From GCA-016699445 sp964555055 (GTDB lineage: Bacteria > UBA10199 > JACPAL01 > GCA-016699445), in assembly GCA_964555055.1 (NCBI GenBank), contig CAZKQW010000003.1, positions 62,001-126,000 on the forward strand: a stretch of 64,000 nt of DNA. The letters are read 5' to 3'. How positions within the stretch are numbered: position 1 is the stretch's first letter; the number at the start of each line of letters is the position of its first letter. Below, in pieces: positions 31,439 to 40,039 of the stretch. The position numbers were made by a program, and so were the translations under genes. Below the pieces are notes generated by a model. It worked only from the letters and a program-made list of their open reading frames with translations, had not been told where the DNA came from and did no database searches.

Positions 31439-32941
31439 TTAATTTTCTGGATTCCTTGGAAATTTCAAAAAGGGCAAGCGAACATTATCGATCACATAAT
31501 GGTCGGCGCGGATCGCGTCGGGCGGTTCGTAACCGACGCTGCCGCCCGACGTGACGTAATCGTCCTGGTCTACGCCATCCCCCGACACGCCTAATCCCCC
31601 CACGATCACCTTAGCGCCCGAGGCGTTCGTTTTATACAAGGGCGTGCTTCCCGCAAAAAAGACGATGCCGTTCTGGTTAGGGCCGGCAGGTTGTCTGCCT
31701 TGGGTACAGGGATTGGCCGTGTCGTAGTTATAAATATCTCGATAAGGCCCCGGACTCGTGCCGTCGATTCCAGAGGGAAAGAAGGGCTGCGCTCCAAAGC
31801 CGATCGTGCGGTTAGTGACGGCCGTGCCGGTTGGTAACCCGGCGATCTGATCCTCGGCCGCGACGGAAGTGCCACTAAAATAGGTCACGTTTCGTGCCTT
31901 CGCCACGGCGACGTCGATACTGAAGACTGTGCTATCGGTCATGCGGTGGAGCCCCAGTACGTTCCCCGCAAGGTCCGTCACGGCCACGACCATCTTGGCG
32001 CGTTGGCCGATCGGCAGGCGGATGATGCCGCGCGTGCGGTTGGCGGTGGCGACGGCGTTATTGATGATGGCGACGACGTCCGCTTCCAGGAGTTTCGGGT
32101 CGTCACCCGTCAGGCTGTCTTTCGGCGTGACGAGCGCTCCGTCGTCCGGCACCCCGCCGGCGGTCGGCGCCAGCGTGTAGGCTCCGGACAAACTACCCGC
32201 AACGCTTCCGGTCGGAAGCGTCGTTTGGACGGCGAAAGGAAGCTGGATGCCGTCGATAAAGATGACTCCTGGCGATGCGGCGGCAAGAGGGAAAACGCCG
32301 AGCGTTGAGACCGCCGCGAATTCGTTCTCCGTGTCGCTGCCTCCGAAGACGCCGATCCCTCCCACTAAACGATTATTCTTGAACAAAGGAACGCCGCCCG
32401 GACTGACGGTGATGCCACGTCCCGTGGAGACTCCGTCCAGAGCGGTTGCAGGCACGACCGTTTTACCGACAGTGAACGTGGTGTTGAGTGAACACCCACG
32501 GTTTGTATTCTCGATCGCGTACAAGGCTCCGGATGCCGTGTTCGAAATACCGGGCGGGAAATGCTCGCGGCTAATGAAATTGACGGTGCGGCTTGAAAGG
32601 GGAGCTTGATCGTTGGAAAAGAAGGCGGCGGTGCGCGCTAAAGAGAGGGCCATTTCGCGGATATTATCGGTCGCCGCCGGCTTCGAATAGACGGCTAAAG
32701 GCACGCCCCGCCGATCCACGACGACGAAGGCTTGGGAAGCGTTGTCGACCGCGACCGCGGCGGCTTCGATGGCGGACTGGACTTCGAGCGCTGTCAAGGG
32801 CGTCGGGGGCGCGCTGACCGTTAAGTCTAGGGGGAATCCGTTGGGTTCTGGGCAAGACGCCAAAAGTAAACAAGAAGCGACGAGAACAGATTCAAATATT
32901 TTTGGAATTATTTTTGGAATTATGGTTTTTACCGGACTCAT
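31439..32941 (-). CDS. Lipoprotein with two GlcG/HbpS-like domains
   Basis: 500 aa from ATG 32941. The lipobox LASC ends the signal at Cys30. Two GlcG/DUF336-type domains follow: the first begins AIEAAAVAVDNASQAFVVVD and ends PLFKNNRLVGGIGVFGG, the second begins IINNAVATANRTRGIIRLP and ends PLYKTNASGAKVIVGGLGVS. GlcG/HbpS proteins bind or degrade haem. Both domains contain long loops with SGTS-like and Cys residues. It heads the operon with the CNBD and channel genes and is divergent from the porin, with only 31 nt between starts. Confidence 0.77.
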   Translation of the reverse strand: MSPVKTIIPKIIPKIFESVLVASCLLLASCPEPNGFPLDLTVSAPPTPLTALEVQSAIEAAAVAVDNASQAFVVVDRRGVPLAVYSKPAATDNIREMALSLARTAAFFSNDQAPLSSRTVNFISREHFPPGISNTASGALYAIENTNRGCSLNTTFTVGKTVVPATALDGVSTGRGITVSPGGVPLFKNNRLVGGIGVFGGSDTENEFAAVSTLGVFPLAAASPGVIFIDGIQLPFAVQTTLPTGSVAGSLSGAYTLAPTAGGVPDDGALVTPKDSLTGDDPKLLEADVVAIINNAVATANRTRGIIRLPIGQRAKMVVAVTDLAGNVLGLHRMTDSTVFSIDVAVAKARNVTYFSGTSVAAEDQIAGLPTGTAVTNRTIGFGAQPFFPSGIDGTSPGPYRDIYNYDTANPCTQGRQPAGPNQNGIVFFAGSTPLYKTNASGAKVIVGGLGVSGDGVDQDDYVTSGGSVGYEPPDAIRADHYVIDNVRLPFLKFPRNPEN

Positions 32942-32972
32942 TCTCGAAAAATCTTTGTACGGGGAGAGCGTC

Positions 32973-34658
32973 TTGAAGTCAATTTTGGCGATGTGTGTCG
33001 TGCTTTTTTCGAGCTCACTTTGGGCCGGGCCGCTCCACCGCCGTCCGGAAAAAAACACGCCGCCGCCCGTCGCCTCGGAGTCCATAACCGATCCGAAGGA
33101 TATCCCCAGAGGCACGAAGCCTCTCCCCCATCGCTGGGATATCCAACCGCCTCCCCACGAACTCAACGTGAAGGGCCATCTTTACGATCCCTACAACCAG
33201 AACCTCCTCAAAGGCGACTATCCGGTTTTCGGGGAGGACATCTTCTTCATCTTCACGGGCGTGAGTGACACGAACGTCGAAGCGAAAAAATTGCCCGTAC
33301 CGAGCGGCGTCAGCGCGGCGGGAGCGGGCCGCACGCCTTTTTTCGGGAATGGGAACCTCCAAGCCGTCCAGCAAAACTTCAAATTCACCTTCGAGCTGTA
33401 TAAAGGGAACACGGCGTTCAAACCGCGAGAATTCGAGTTAAGGATCACTCCTGTCCTGAACGTCAATTATCTTCGGGCTCACGAACGCGGCGTCGTCAAC
33501 GTCAGCACCGCCGCCGGCACGGACCGCACCCGGTTCGATTTCGCCTTGCAGGAGGCCTTGGGCGAGATCCACATCGCCAACGTCAGCCCTTATTACGATT
33601 TCATTTCCGTTCGGGGAGGCATCCAACCTTTCACGTCGGATTTCCGCGGTTTGATCTTCAGCGATACCAACTTCGGCGGTCGCCTTTTTGGGAACTGGAA
33701 CAACAATAAGATTCAATGGAACCTCGCCGGCTTCGACATGCTCGAAAAAGACACCAACAGCGAGCTCAACCGGTTGGAGCGTCGCGACCAGCAGGTCTTG
33801 GTGGCGAATGCTTATTTCCAGGATTTTTTGGGCTGCCTCGGCTGGACGAACCAATTCAGCGTCCATTATAACCATGACCGGGGCACGACCCGTTACGACG
33901 CTAACGGTTTCCTCGTGCGCCCGGATCCTGCCGGGGCCGCGACGAACCACGAGCTCAACGCCGTCTATCTCGGCTGGACAAGCGACGGCCACATCGGTCG
34001 CATCAATGTGAACCACGCCTTCTATTTCGCACTCGGCGAAGATAGGCTGAATCCTCAAGCCGGTCAGGAAACGGATATTGAAGGCCAGCTCGCCGCCCTC
34101 GAGCTCTCTTACGACCGCGACTGGATGCGTTTCCGGGGATCCGCTTTTTATTCCTCCGGGGATTCGAACCCGCGCGACGACAAGGCGAAGGGTTTTGATT
34201 CCATCTTTGACCTGCAAAAATTCGCCGGCGGCGAGAACAGTTTCTTCAACCACGAGGCCATCCGCCTGAACGGTGTCAACCTCGTCCAGAAGAACAGCCT
34301 CATCCCGAGCTTGCGCAGCAGCAAGATCGAGGGTCAGTCGAATTTCGTCAACCCCGGCCTTCTTCTCTTCAATCTCGGCGCCGATTTCGAGATCCTCCAG
34401 GAGCTGCGTGCGGTCCTGAACGTCAATTACCTGAGGTTCGTACACACCGAGCCTCTGGAGATTTTCCTGAACCAAGCGAATATCCGGAAGGACGTCGGTT
34501 GGGACTATAGCTTGGGCTTGCAATACCGACCGTTCCTGAACAACAACGTCATCCTCAACCTCCGCGGCGCCCTCTTCCAACCGCTGGGAGGGTTCGAGGA
34601 TATTTTGACGTCGAAATTACTATATTCAGCGGGCACGAATCTCATTCTGACGTTTTAG
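32973..34658 (+). CDS. Predicted outer-membrane beta-barrel protein (porin-like)
   Basis: 561 aa from a TTG at 32973 with an ideal ribosome site (GGGGAG, 6 nt gap). The frame is open upstream, but only this start gives a clean signal peptide (MKSILAMCVVLF, cleavage near SLWAG). The mature protein has alternating amphipathic strands throughout (GHLYDPYNQNLLKGDYPVFG, FRITPVLNVNYLRAHE, QFSVHYNHDRGTT, LGLQYRPFLNNNVILNLRGA), many Asn/Asp-rich turns and a C-terminal Phe (LILTF), as outer-membrane barrels have. Family unknown. It is divergent from the GlcG-like lipoprotein, which may supply a ligand. Confidence 0.75.
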   Translation: MKSILAMCVVLFSSSLWAGPLHRRPEKNTPPPVASESITDPKDIPRGTKPLPHRWDIQPPPHELNVKGHLYDPYNQNLLKGDYPVFGEDIFFIFTGVSDTNVEAKKLPVPSGVSAAGAGRTPFFGNGNLQAVQQNFKFTFELYKGNTAFKPREFELRITPVLNVNYLRAHERGVVNVSTAAGTDRTRFDFALQEALGEIHIANVSPYYDFISVRGGIQPFTSDFRGLIFSDTNFGGRLFGNWNNNKIQWNLAGFDMLEKDTNSELNRLERRDQQVLVANAYFQDFLGCLGWTNQFSVHYNHDRGTTRYDANGFLVRPDPAGAATNHELNAVYLGWTSDGHIGRINVNHAFYFALGEDRLNPQAGQETDIEGQLAALELSYDRDWMRFRGSAFYSSGDSNPRDDKAKGFDSIFDLQKFAGGENSFFNHEAIRLNGVNLVQKNSLIPSLRSSKIEGQSNFVNPGLLLFNLGADFEILQELRAVLNVNYLRFVHTEPLEIFLNQANIRKDVGWDYSLGLQYRPFLNNNVILNLRGALFQPLGGFEDILTSKLLYSAGTNLILTF

Positions 34659-34748
34659 CGTCGCTCCCTTGAAGCCTAGAACGATTTTCAGAAACTTATA
34701 TGGTTACAAAGCCGATGGCCGTCTAAGAGGTTAAAATATTCCATTCCT

Positions 34749-35420
34749 ATGATACCCACTATCGATCAATACCTATTCGCATGGGCTGGTTTTCATGATT
34801 TATCTAGAGTCGCCAACAGAGCAGAGACACCAGGAGCTCACTCCCCAACGCATGCTGTATCCATCGATTCTTTGAGGCAACAAGCAGACGCTTTAAGACA
34901 GCTTTCGGCTATTTTGACGGAAAATGATCGTTCGATCAGAGAGGATATCGTTTCTTTTAAATCGATGCTGGAAAGCCTTGGAACAGGTGAATCCGCTAAT
35001 CCTTTAGCGACGGCGGCGATGTTTGTTTTTATAGCAAGGCGTCATCATATTGCCTCTTTTTTGGTTGTGAGCATGGAATCCTATTCAGTCGAAAGCAGAC
35101 ACGACCTTTTCTTTTCCTTACTTAAGGGAGGGGCACGATCCGTGATCCCTTCTGAAGCTTTACGCCCGCCAAAACCTCTGCCCCAACATTTAAAGACAAT
35201 GCCTCCAGTAGAAAAGATAAAAGCTCTTCTAGATTCTTTTGGATGGAGTATCGGTCAGTTCATTGGATGGGCCAAAACACAGGGACATCTCGCTCCCTCC
35301 GAGTCAGGAAGGACTTTGCGTCGTGTCCTGGCGGAAGGGGGGGCTAGGCGCTCTTTGCCTGAGGAAAAACTCAATGCCATGGCGACGGCTCTCTATAATG
35401 AGTTATGCGGAACCGTTTAA
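34749..35420 (+). CDS. Unrecognised 223-aa protein
   Basis: 223 aa, no signal peptide or membrane segment. It starts MIPTIDQYLFAWAGFHDLSR; a helical middle (DSLRQQADALRQLSAILTE) and a helical C-terminus (FGWSIGQFIGWAKTQGH, LNAMATALYNELCG) suggest an all-alpha protein. No family recognised. Codon use is more AT-rich than that of neighbours, which hints at recent acquisition along with the VapBC-like pair that follows. No Shine-Dalgarno sequence; TAAAAT (34732-34737) lies 11 nt before the ATG. Confidence 0.6.
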   Translation: MIPTIDQYLFAWAGFHDLSRVANRAETPGAHSPTHAVSIDSLRQQADALRQLSAILTENDRSIREDIVSFKSMLESLGTGESANPLATAAMFVFIARRHHIASFLVVSMESYSVESRHDLFFSLLKGGARSVIPSEALRPPKPLPQHLKTMPPVEKIKALLDSFGWSIGQFIGWAKTQGHLAPSESGRTLRRVLAEGGARRSLPEEKLNAMATALYNELCGTV

Positions 35421-35463
35421 GCGGCTTACTTATAAATTCTTAATCGTCATTCTCGCTAAAAAA

Positions 35464-35501
35464 TTGACACCATACGTATATTTTTTTATTTTATACGTAT
35501 G
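35464..35501 (+). promoter_or_regulatory. Promoter and palindromic operator of the VapBC-like pair
   Basis: TTGACA (35464-35469), 17-nt spacer, TATTTT (35487-35492); the projected +1 is at the ATG. A perfect 10-bp inverted repeat CATACGTATA (35471-35480) / TATACGTATG (35492-35501) frames the -10 region and includes the start codon. This is a strong autoregulation candidate. Confidence 0.72.
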
Positions 35502-35699
35502 AAGTCAGCGAAAAAAACTTATCTTTTGCCCCAAAGCCTCATTAACGAAGTCAAAAGGACTTTCGGCGTCAAGACGGAGACAGAAGCTATCATTAGATCC
35601 ATGCAGGAAGTTTCTTTCCGCAACCATCTGGTGAAGTGGCATTCCAAAAACGGCGGTCGCCTGAAGATCAAAAATCCCTATAATTTTCATGGCCGCTAG
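35499..35699 (+). CDS. VapB-like ribbon-helix-helix antitoxin
   Basis: 66 aa. KKTYLLPQSLINEVKR and VKTETEAIIRSMQEVSF read as a ribbon strand and two helices, followed by a basic C-terminal tail (HLVKWHSKNGGRLKIKNPYN) that would wrap the toxin. The start codon lies inside the palindromic operator at 35471-35501. It overlaps the toxin gene by 11 nt. It probably represses the operon and blocks the nuclease. Confidence 0.72.
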   Translation: MKSAKKTYLLPQSLINEVKRTFGVKTETEAIIRSMQEVSFRNHLVKWHSKNGGRLKIKNPYNFHGR

Positions 35700-36168
35700 T
35701 GTCGTTTATTTAAGGCGGGAGAAAGCGCTCTTCGACACCTCCATTTACATTAATCACCTTAATAGGGGTTACTATTCGGAGCTTGTCCTAAACCAGATCC
35801 GCTCGTCTGTTCTTTATCTTCATTCCATCGTGTTTGAGGAGCTGTTTGCGGGAGCGATTTCCATCAAGGAAAAGCGGGAACTTCTTGCTCTAAAAAAACC
35901 TTTTGCAGGCGCCGGCCGAATCCTAACGCCCCATGACGGTGATTGGGAGGAAACGGGGTCGATCATGAACCGCCTTATGAAAGGGTTGAACTCTGCCGAG
36001 AAAGTCGTCAGCATGACTCACGACGTCCTCTTGGCCGTCTCGGCGAGACGTTCGGGTATTTGCGTGATCACGGAGAATAGGCGCGACTTCGAGAAAATCC
36101 ATACGATCAAGCCTTTTCGTTATCAGGTATGGGAGCCGAAAAATCAGGCGTTGACGTTGAGAAGATAA
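35689..36168 (+). CDS. VapC-like PIN-domain ribonuclease toxin
   Basis: 159 aa PIN domain. KALFDTSIYINHL gives the first acidic residue, HSIVFEELFAGA the Glu of the second, MTHDVLLAVSARRSGICVIT the third Asp, and ENRRDFEKI the fourth. This acidic quartet binds the metal for RNA cleavage. It lies after the RHH antitoxin with an 11-nt overlap. Targets of known VapCs are tRNA or rRNA; none can be named here. Confidence 0.82.
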   Translation: MAASVVYLRREKALFDTSIYINHLNRGYYSELVLNQIRSSVLYLHSIVFEELFAGAISIKEKRELLALKKPFAGAGRILTPHDGDWEETGSIMNRLMKGLNSAEKVVSMTHDVLLAVSARRSGICVITENRRDFEKIHTIKPFRYQVWEPKNQALTLRR

Positions 36169-36179
36169 ATAGGAGCTTT

Positions 36180-37067
36180 ATGTTGAAAATAAACGAAAAA
36201 GAACTCGTCCAATTCGCCCTCCAGGGCGGTATCGTGCCGCCGTTGTGCTTCGGTTGGGAGCTGACGCGCGAGGGGCAGAGCAAGATCTTCCCGTCCGTCG
36301 GAGGGATCACCTACAACGTCAAGACCGGAGACAACGTCTTCGCGTTCGAGTCCGACCACGTCGAGCCGGGCGTCTCGTCGATCGCGGGGAGTTTTTCGGA
36401 CAAGAGGGCGGCGAATCCGAACCTCAGCTACAACGTCTACAGCTGCATCGGGAACGAAGCCGTCGTGATCTCCGGGGCGGCCAAAGGCAAGAAGGGTATT
36501 GTCACCGGCCACCATGGGGGCGTCGAGCACGTGATCCTCGATTTCGAGGACGCCGTCCTTAGGAAACTCACCTACGACGATAAGATCCTGATCACCGGCG
36601 TGGGCCAGGGGATGAAGCTCCTGGACTATCCGGAGATCTCCGTGACGAGCCTGGCGCCGAGCCTGCTCAAGAAGATCCCCATTCAGGAGAAGGGAAAGCG
36701 CCTGAGGATTCCCGTGGTGGCCATGGTTCCCGCCGAGCTCATGGGTTCGGGTTTGGGGCATAACGATTCGTTCAAAGGGGATTACGACATCCAGACCAGC
36801 GAGCCCTCGGTGATCGAGAAGTACGGCTTGGAAAAATTACGCTTCGGCGATTGCGTCGCCATCATCGACCACGAATCGACCTACGGCTGGTCCTACAAGA
36901 AAGGCGCCGTCTCGATCGCCGTCGTCGTCCACGGCAACTCCTTCCTGGCGGGCCACGGGCCCGGCGTGCAGACGATCTTCACCTCGCGCCATGGCTTCAT
37001 CGAGCCGATCCTGGATAAAGACGCCAATATCGGGAAATACCTGGGGATCGGCCGATTCAAGAGATAA
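36180..37067 (+). CDS. DUF4438 domain protein
   Basis: 295 aa from ATG 36180 (AGGAG 4 nt upstream; a TTG one codon later has better spacing). Key blocks: SVGGITYNVKTGDNVFAFE, SDHVEPGVSS, CIGNEAVVISGAAKGKKGIV, THHGGVEHV-like TGHHGGVEHVILDFED, and GSGLGHNDSFKGDYDIQT. This fits DUF4438, an uncharacterised family known from thermophiles and some bacteria. Its beta-rich sequence and clustered His/Asp residues suggest metal binding. Higher GC than the TA pair before it. Confidence 0.78.
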   Translation: MLKINEKELVQFALQGGIVPPLCFGWELTREGQSKIFPSVGGITYNVKTGDNVFAFESDHVEPGVSSIAGSFSDKRAANPNLSYNVYSCIGNEAVVISGAAKGKKGIVTGHHGGVEHVILDFEDAVLRKLTYDDKILITGVGQGMKLLDYPEISVTSLAPSLLKKIPIQEKGKRLRIPVVAMVPAELMGSGLGHNDSFKGDYDIQTSEPSVIEKYGLEKLRFGDCVAIIDHESTYGWSYKKGAVSIAVVVHGNSFLAGHGPGVQTIFTSRHGFIEPILDKDANIGKYLGIGRFKR

Positions 37068-37070
37068 ACT

Positions 37071-37820
37071 TTAAGCGCTCTTTTTGAAGACGTTTCGTTT
37101 GAAACCGTTCAGAAGGAATCCCCTCTTTTGGATCACCAAGGGCAGAAGACTGATCCCCACCAGGAGAAGGCTCGAAACGATGAGGTGCCCCATCACATGG
37201 TGGCGTGCTTCGGCCGTGCCCGAGATCAGGGAAGACGCGAAATAGCTGACGACGCAGAGGCTGGGCAGTATGCCCAAGGCCGTCCCCCAAAAATAATCCG
37301 AAAATCGGATCTTCGAGAGCCCGGCGCCGAAGTTGATGCTGATGAAGGGGAAAATGGGCACCATGCGGAGATAAAGGATGAGGCGAAAGCCGTGCTTTTG
37401 GGATTTCTCGTCGAACTTCTCGAGCTTCCCCTTGAAGAAGCGCGTGATGAAGTCGCGTCCCAAGTAACGCGCCAATAAAAAATCGACGACGGCGCCGAAC
37501 ATGAGGCCGATAAAGCTATAGACAATAGCTAAAGGCAATGGATAGGTGACGCCGATCAGTAGGGTGAAGGGCGTGGCGGGTAAAGCCAGTAAGCTGCCCA
37601 GAGTGGAAGCCCCAATCAGCGCGAAAGGCGACCACCACGTCGACCGGATGGATTGAAAAATGGCCTGCAGACGTTGTGGCTCCAGATACTCGCGGACCGG
37701 AGTCTTCCAGTAGATGGCAGCGACAAGGGCGCAAAATGCCGCGATCAAAAAAGCCTTCACGAAGAGGGCTGTATTCTTCTTAAGCCGGATCGCGTGGGGT
37801 TTCATGAGGGCGCGAACCAT
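37071..37820 (-). CDS. TVP38/TMEM64 (VTT-domain) membrane protein
   Basis: 249 aa from ATG 37820; a downstream ATG at 37805 is also possible, and an extended frame to a TTG at 37883 overlaps the next gene and is unlikely. Six to seven membrane helices are predicted. The VTT signature is GASTLGSLLALPATPFTLL and LARYLGRDFITRFF, with LRMVPIFPFISINFGAGLS carrying the conserved Arg/Pro. VTT/DedA proteins act as lipid scramblases or flippases. The gene is convergent with DUF4438, 3 nt apart, and divergent from the permease. Confidence 0.82.
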   Translation of the reverse strand: MVRALMKPHAIRLKKNTALFVKAFLIAAFCALVAAIYWKTPVREYLEPQRLQAIFQSIRSTWWSPFALIGASTLGSLLALPATPFTLLIGVTYPLPLAIVYSFIGLMFGAVVDFLLARYLGRDFITRFFKGKLEKFDEKSQKHGFRLILYLRMVPIFPFISINFGAGLSKIRFSDYFWGTALGILPSLCVVSYFASSLISGTAEARHHVMGHLIVSSLLLVGISLLPLVIQKRGFLLNGFKRNVFKKSA

Positions 37821-37868
37821 AATTTTTTTTGTCGCTAAGATCCAGAGTTTTCCGAAAGGAACGTTCTC

Positions 37869-39680
37869 ATGAATATCGTCCAAATACCTTCCAGGATTTT
37901 TTTCTTGGTTTGCGCTCTATTCGCTATCGGGCTGTTGCTTTTGGGGAAGGTCCATCCCCTTTCATCTAACATATTGGCTTTAGAGGTGGTCGCCGTCGTC
38001 ATTGGCCTCTTTATTTTCGGAAGCACAAGGTATCGGATCGACAAGAACGCCATGACTTACGGGATGGCGCTCGTGATCTTGGCGACCTTCATACCTTTAT
38101 GGTGGCCGCATTCCTCGTTAAGGGAGTCTTACGACGCAGAAGGCATTTCCTCTTTGTACCGCTTTATCAAAAGGCATGTCCTCACCCTCCAAGGCCTTGA
38201 TGCCTTAATCCATATCGACACCCTTCTTTTCATTTTAGGGCTGACTTTCTTCGTGGCCGTCATCGTGCAAACGCGTCTTTTAGAAACGGCCAGTTTCGTC
38301 ATCTTAAATCGTTATCGCGGTAAGATCCTGCCTACGATCGCCCTCATCACGGGATTGGTTTCCATCGCATCGGGCATTCTAGACGGCGTCTCAATGATCG
38401 GGATTATGATCCGGGTCTTAGTCATGCTTCTTTTCATGGCGAAGTCGGAGGAAAGTAAAATCGTCTATATCGTGATGGTCTCGACGATCGTCACCACCGT
38501 CTGCGGTATGTGGCTTGCCTACGGAGAACCGCCCAATCTCATCATGAAATCCAATTTACACCCGCTTCTCGATGATGCTTTCTTCCTGCGTTATTGTCTT
38601 CCCGTGGCCATCGGTAGTTATCTGATCGTCTATTTCAATCTGCGCAAATTTTTCAAAGAAGAGAAGGTTCAAATCCAGAGTTTGGACATCCTCGATAAAT
38701 ACACGGCGGATGTTAAGTTCTTCCAGACGTTAAAGCACGGGGAAGCGCTCATTCCTACGGAGTGCGTCAATTATTACGCAGAGCGTTTGGGAGATGCATA
38801 TCCTAAAGTGGAGAAGCTTTTACATGGGGGGTCCCCATTGGGTGAAGCCTTGTGGATGGCCGAAGTCCCGGAGACTTTAAGGCATGAAATTTTAGGCCAT
38901 TACCTTTCAGCGGACCTATCTTCGGCGTTGGATCAACATTACAGTCAAGCCTCTCAATCGGCGTCGCATGGTGCCTTTCGGGAGGATTCCGAAAAGCGGA
39001 TACATCAAGCCTTGGAAAACGTCCGAAAGGACCGTGTGAGGGCTCAAAAGCTAGGAGCTTACGCCTTTCTGCCGTTCGTCGCTGGTTTGGCTTTGCATGC
39101 GGCGAACCATGAGGTTCCTTTATTCATATCCTCTTTCGTAGGGTTTTTAGCGTCTCTTCCCGCTATTTTCAGGCATGAAAAAATACGGCGTTTGGCCTTT
39201 AAAGAAGCAATCCATGAATATCGGGAGTACCTTTTCCTCGTTCCTTTATTCCTGTCCATCACTTTGCTCCAGAAAAGCGGTTTCTTCTCGGGACTTTCGG
39301 GTTTATTGCGCGACGGACTCGAGAGTTTGGGATCCGCTCACCTCGCTTACGTGCAATTCTCAGGAGCGGCCTTCCTTTCCGCGATCCTCGACAACAATGT
39401 CGTTGCGGATTTCGCAGGACGAGCCCTTCAAGGTTTAAATGAGGAGATCGTCCACCTTTTCGCTATGTCCCAAATCGCCGGTTACGCGGTCGGAGGGTGC
39501 TGGACGCACATCGGTTCGGCTCAGTCCGTGGTCGCCTACGCGTTCATCACGCGTGAAATCGATCCGCATTTCACGCCGTTCCAATGGATCCGCAGAATCA
39601 CGCCTTTGGTCATCGAAATTTTCCTGATGATGACCCTTATCGTCTATGGGGAGGCTTTCCTCATGAGCTATTTCCGCTGA
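37869..39680 (+). CDS. ArsB/NhaD-superfamily ion permease
   Basis: 603 aa with about 12 membrane helices. Superfamily motifs: WLAYGEPPNLIMKSN in the first half (the GxPxN-type hairpin), LSAILDNNVVADF in the second half, and GGCWTHIGSAQSVVAYAF for the matching hairpin. A roughly 170-residue soluble insert (residues 260-420) separates the two halves (QIQSLDILDKYTADVKFF ... ENVRKDRVRAQKLGAYA). The ion is unknown; Na+/H+ exchange is one possibility. AAAGGAA supports the start. Confidence 0.82.
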   Translation: MNIVQIPSRIFFLVCALFAIGLLLLGKVHPLSSNILALEVVAVVIGLFIFGSTRYRIDKNAMTYGMALVILATFIPLWWPHSSLRESYDAEGISSLYRFIKRHVLTLQGLDALIHIDTLLFILGLTFFVAVIVQTRLLETASFVILNRYRGKILPTIALITGLVSIASGILDGVSMIGIMIRVLVMLLFMAKSEESKIVYIVMVSTIVTTVCGMWLAYGEPPNLIMKSNLHPLLDDAFFLRYCLPVAIGSYLIVYFNLRKFFKEEKVQIQSLDILDKYTADVKFFQTLKHGEALIPTECVNYYAERLGDAYPKVEKLLHGGSPLGEALWMAEVPETLRHEILGHYLSADLSSALDQHYSQASQSASHGAFREDSEKRIHQALENVRKDRVRAQKLGAYAFLPFVAGLALHAANHEVPLFISSFVGFLASLPAIFRHEKIRRLAFKEAIHEYREYLFLVPLFLSITLLQKSGFFSGLSGLLRDGLESLGSAHLAYVQFSGAAFLSAILDNNVVADFAGRALQGLNEEIVHLFAMSQIAGYAVGGCWTHIGSAQSVVAYAFITREIDPHFTPFQWIRRITPLVIEIFLMMTLIVYGEAFLMSYFR

Positions 39681-39693
39681 TTTTGGAATCGCA

Positions 39694-39816
39694 TCAAATA
39701 TAGTGCACCCAAGAAGGGGTGATGGAGAAGGCCGCGTTGATAAGGCCCACGTGCGAATAAGCCTGGGGAAAATTACCCAATTGTCTCTTTGAAGAGGGCA
39801 GAAAGTGCTCAGCGAA
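39694..39816 (-). pseudogene. C-terminal remnant of a GH15 glucoamylase/trehalase gene
   Basis: The frame ends TFAEHFLPSSKRQLGNFPQ then YSHVGLINAAF, the hallmark end of GH15 enzymes (QLGNFPQAxSH), and stops at 39694. Upstream, beyond about 39816, the homology is lost and the frame runs antisense to another truncated gene. Only about 40 of the usual 600 residues remain. Confidence 0.8.
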
Positions 39817-39832
39817 AGTCCGAGTCGGTTGG

Positions 39833-40039
39833 ATGTCGGGGGTCCGGTCGTTCCTCAAGGGAGAGGGCTTGTTCACGCCGCTGTCTCAAATCCAGGAAAA
39901 GGAGCTCGTGCCGCTCGCCCGCGATTTACGGGATCTGATTCGCGATCTAGAGGAGGAGACGGCACCCTCCGAGGAGCCGCGCATCCGCTGGACGGCGGAG
40001 ACGCTGAAGCGGAACAAAGCGATGACCTTCGACTTATGA
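39833..40039 (+). pseudogene. C-terminal fragment of an unknown gene upstream of otsB
   Basis: 68-codon frame, GC3-rich and coding-like, with LVPLARDLRDLIRDLEEE and ending WTAETLKRNKAMTFDL. No ribosome site. Its stop overlaps the otsB ATG (ATGA), so it was part of the same operon. It lies head to head with the GH15 remnant, with about 16 nt between the two homologous parts. A trehalose-metabolism gene is likely by context, but I cannot name it. Confidence 0.45.

Noticed and set aside
32742..32972. Upstream extension of the porin ORF to 32742
   Set aside because: It runs antisense through the lipoprotein gene, hides the signal peptide, and lacks the GGGGAG site found before the TTG at 32973.
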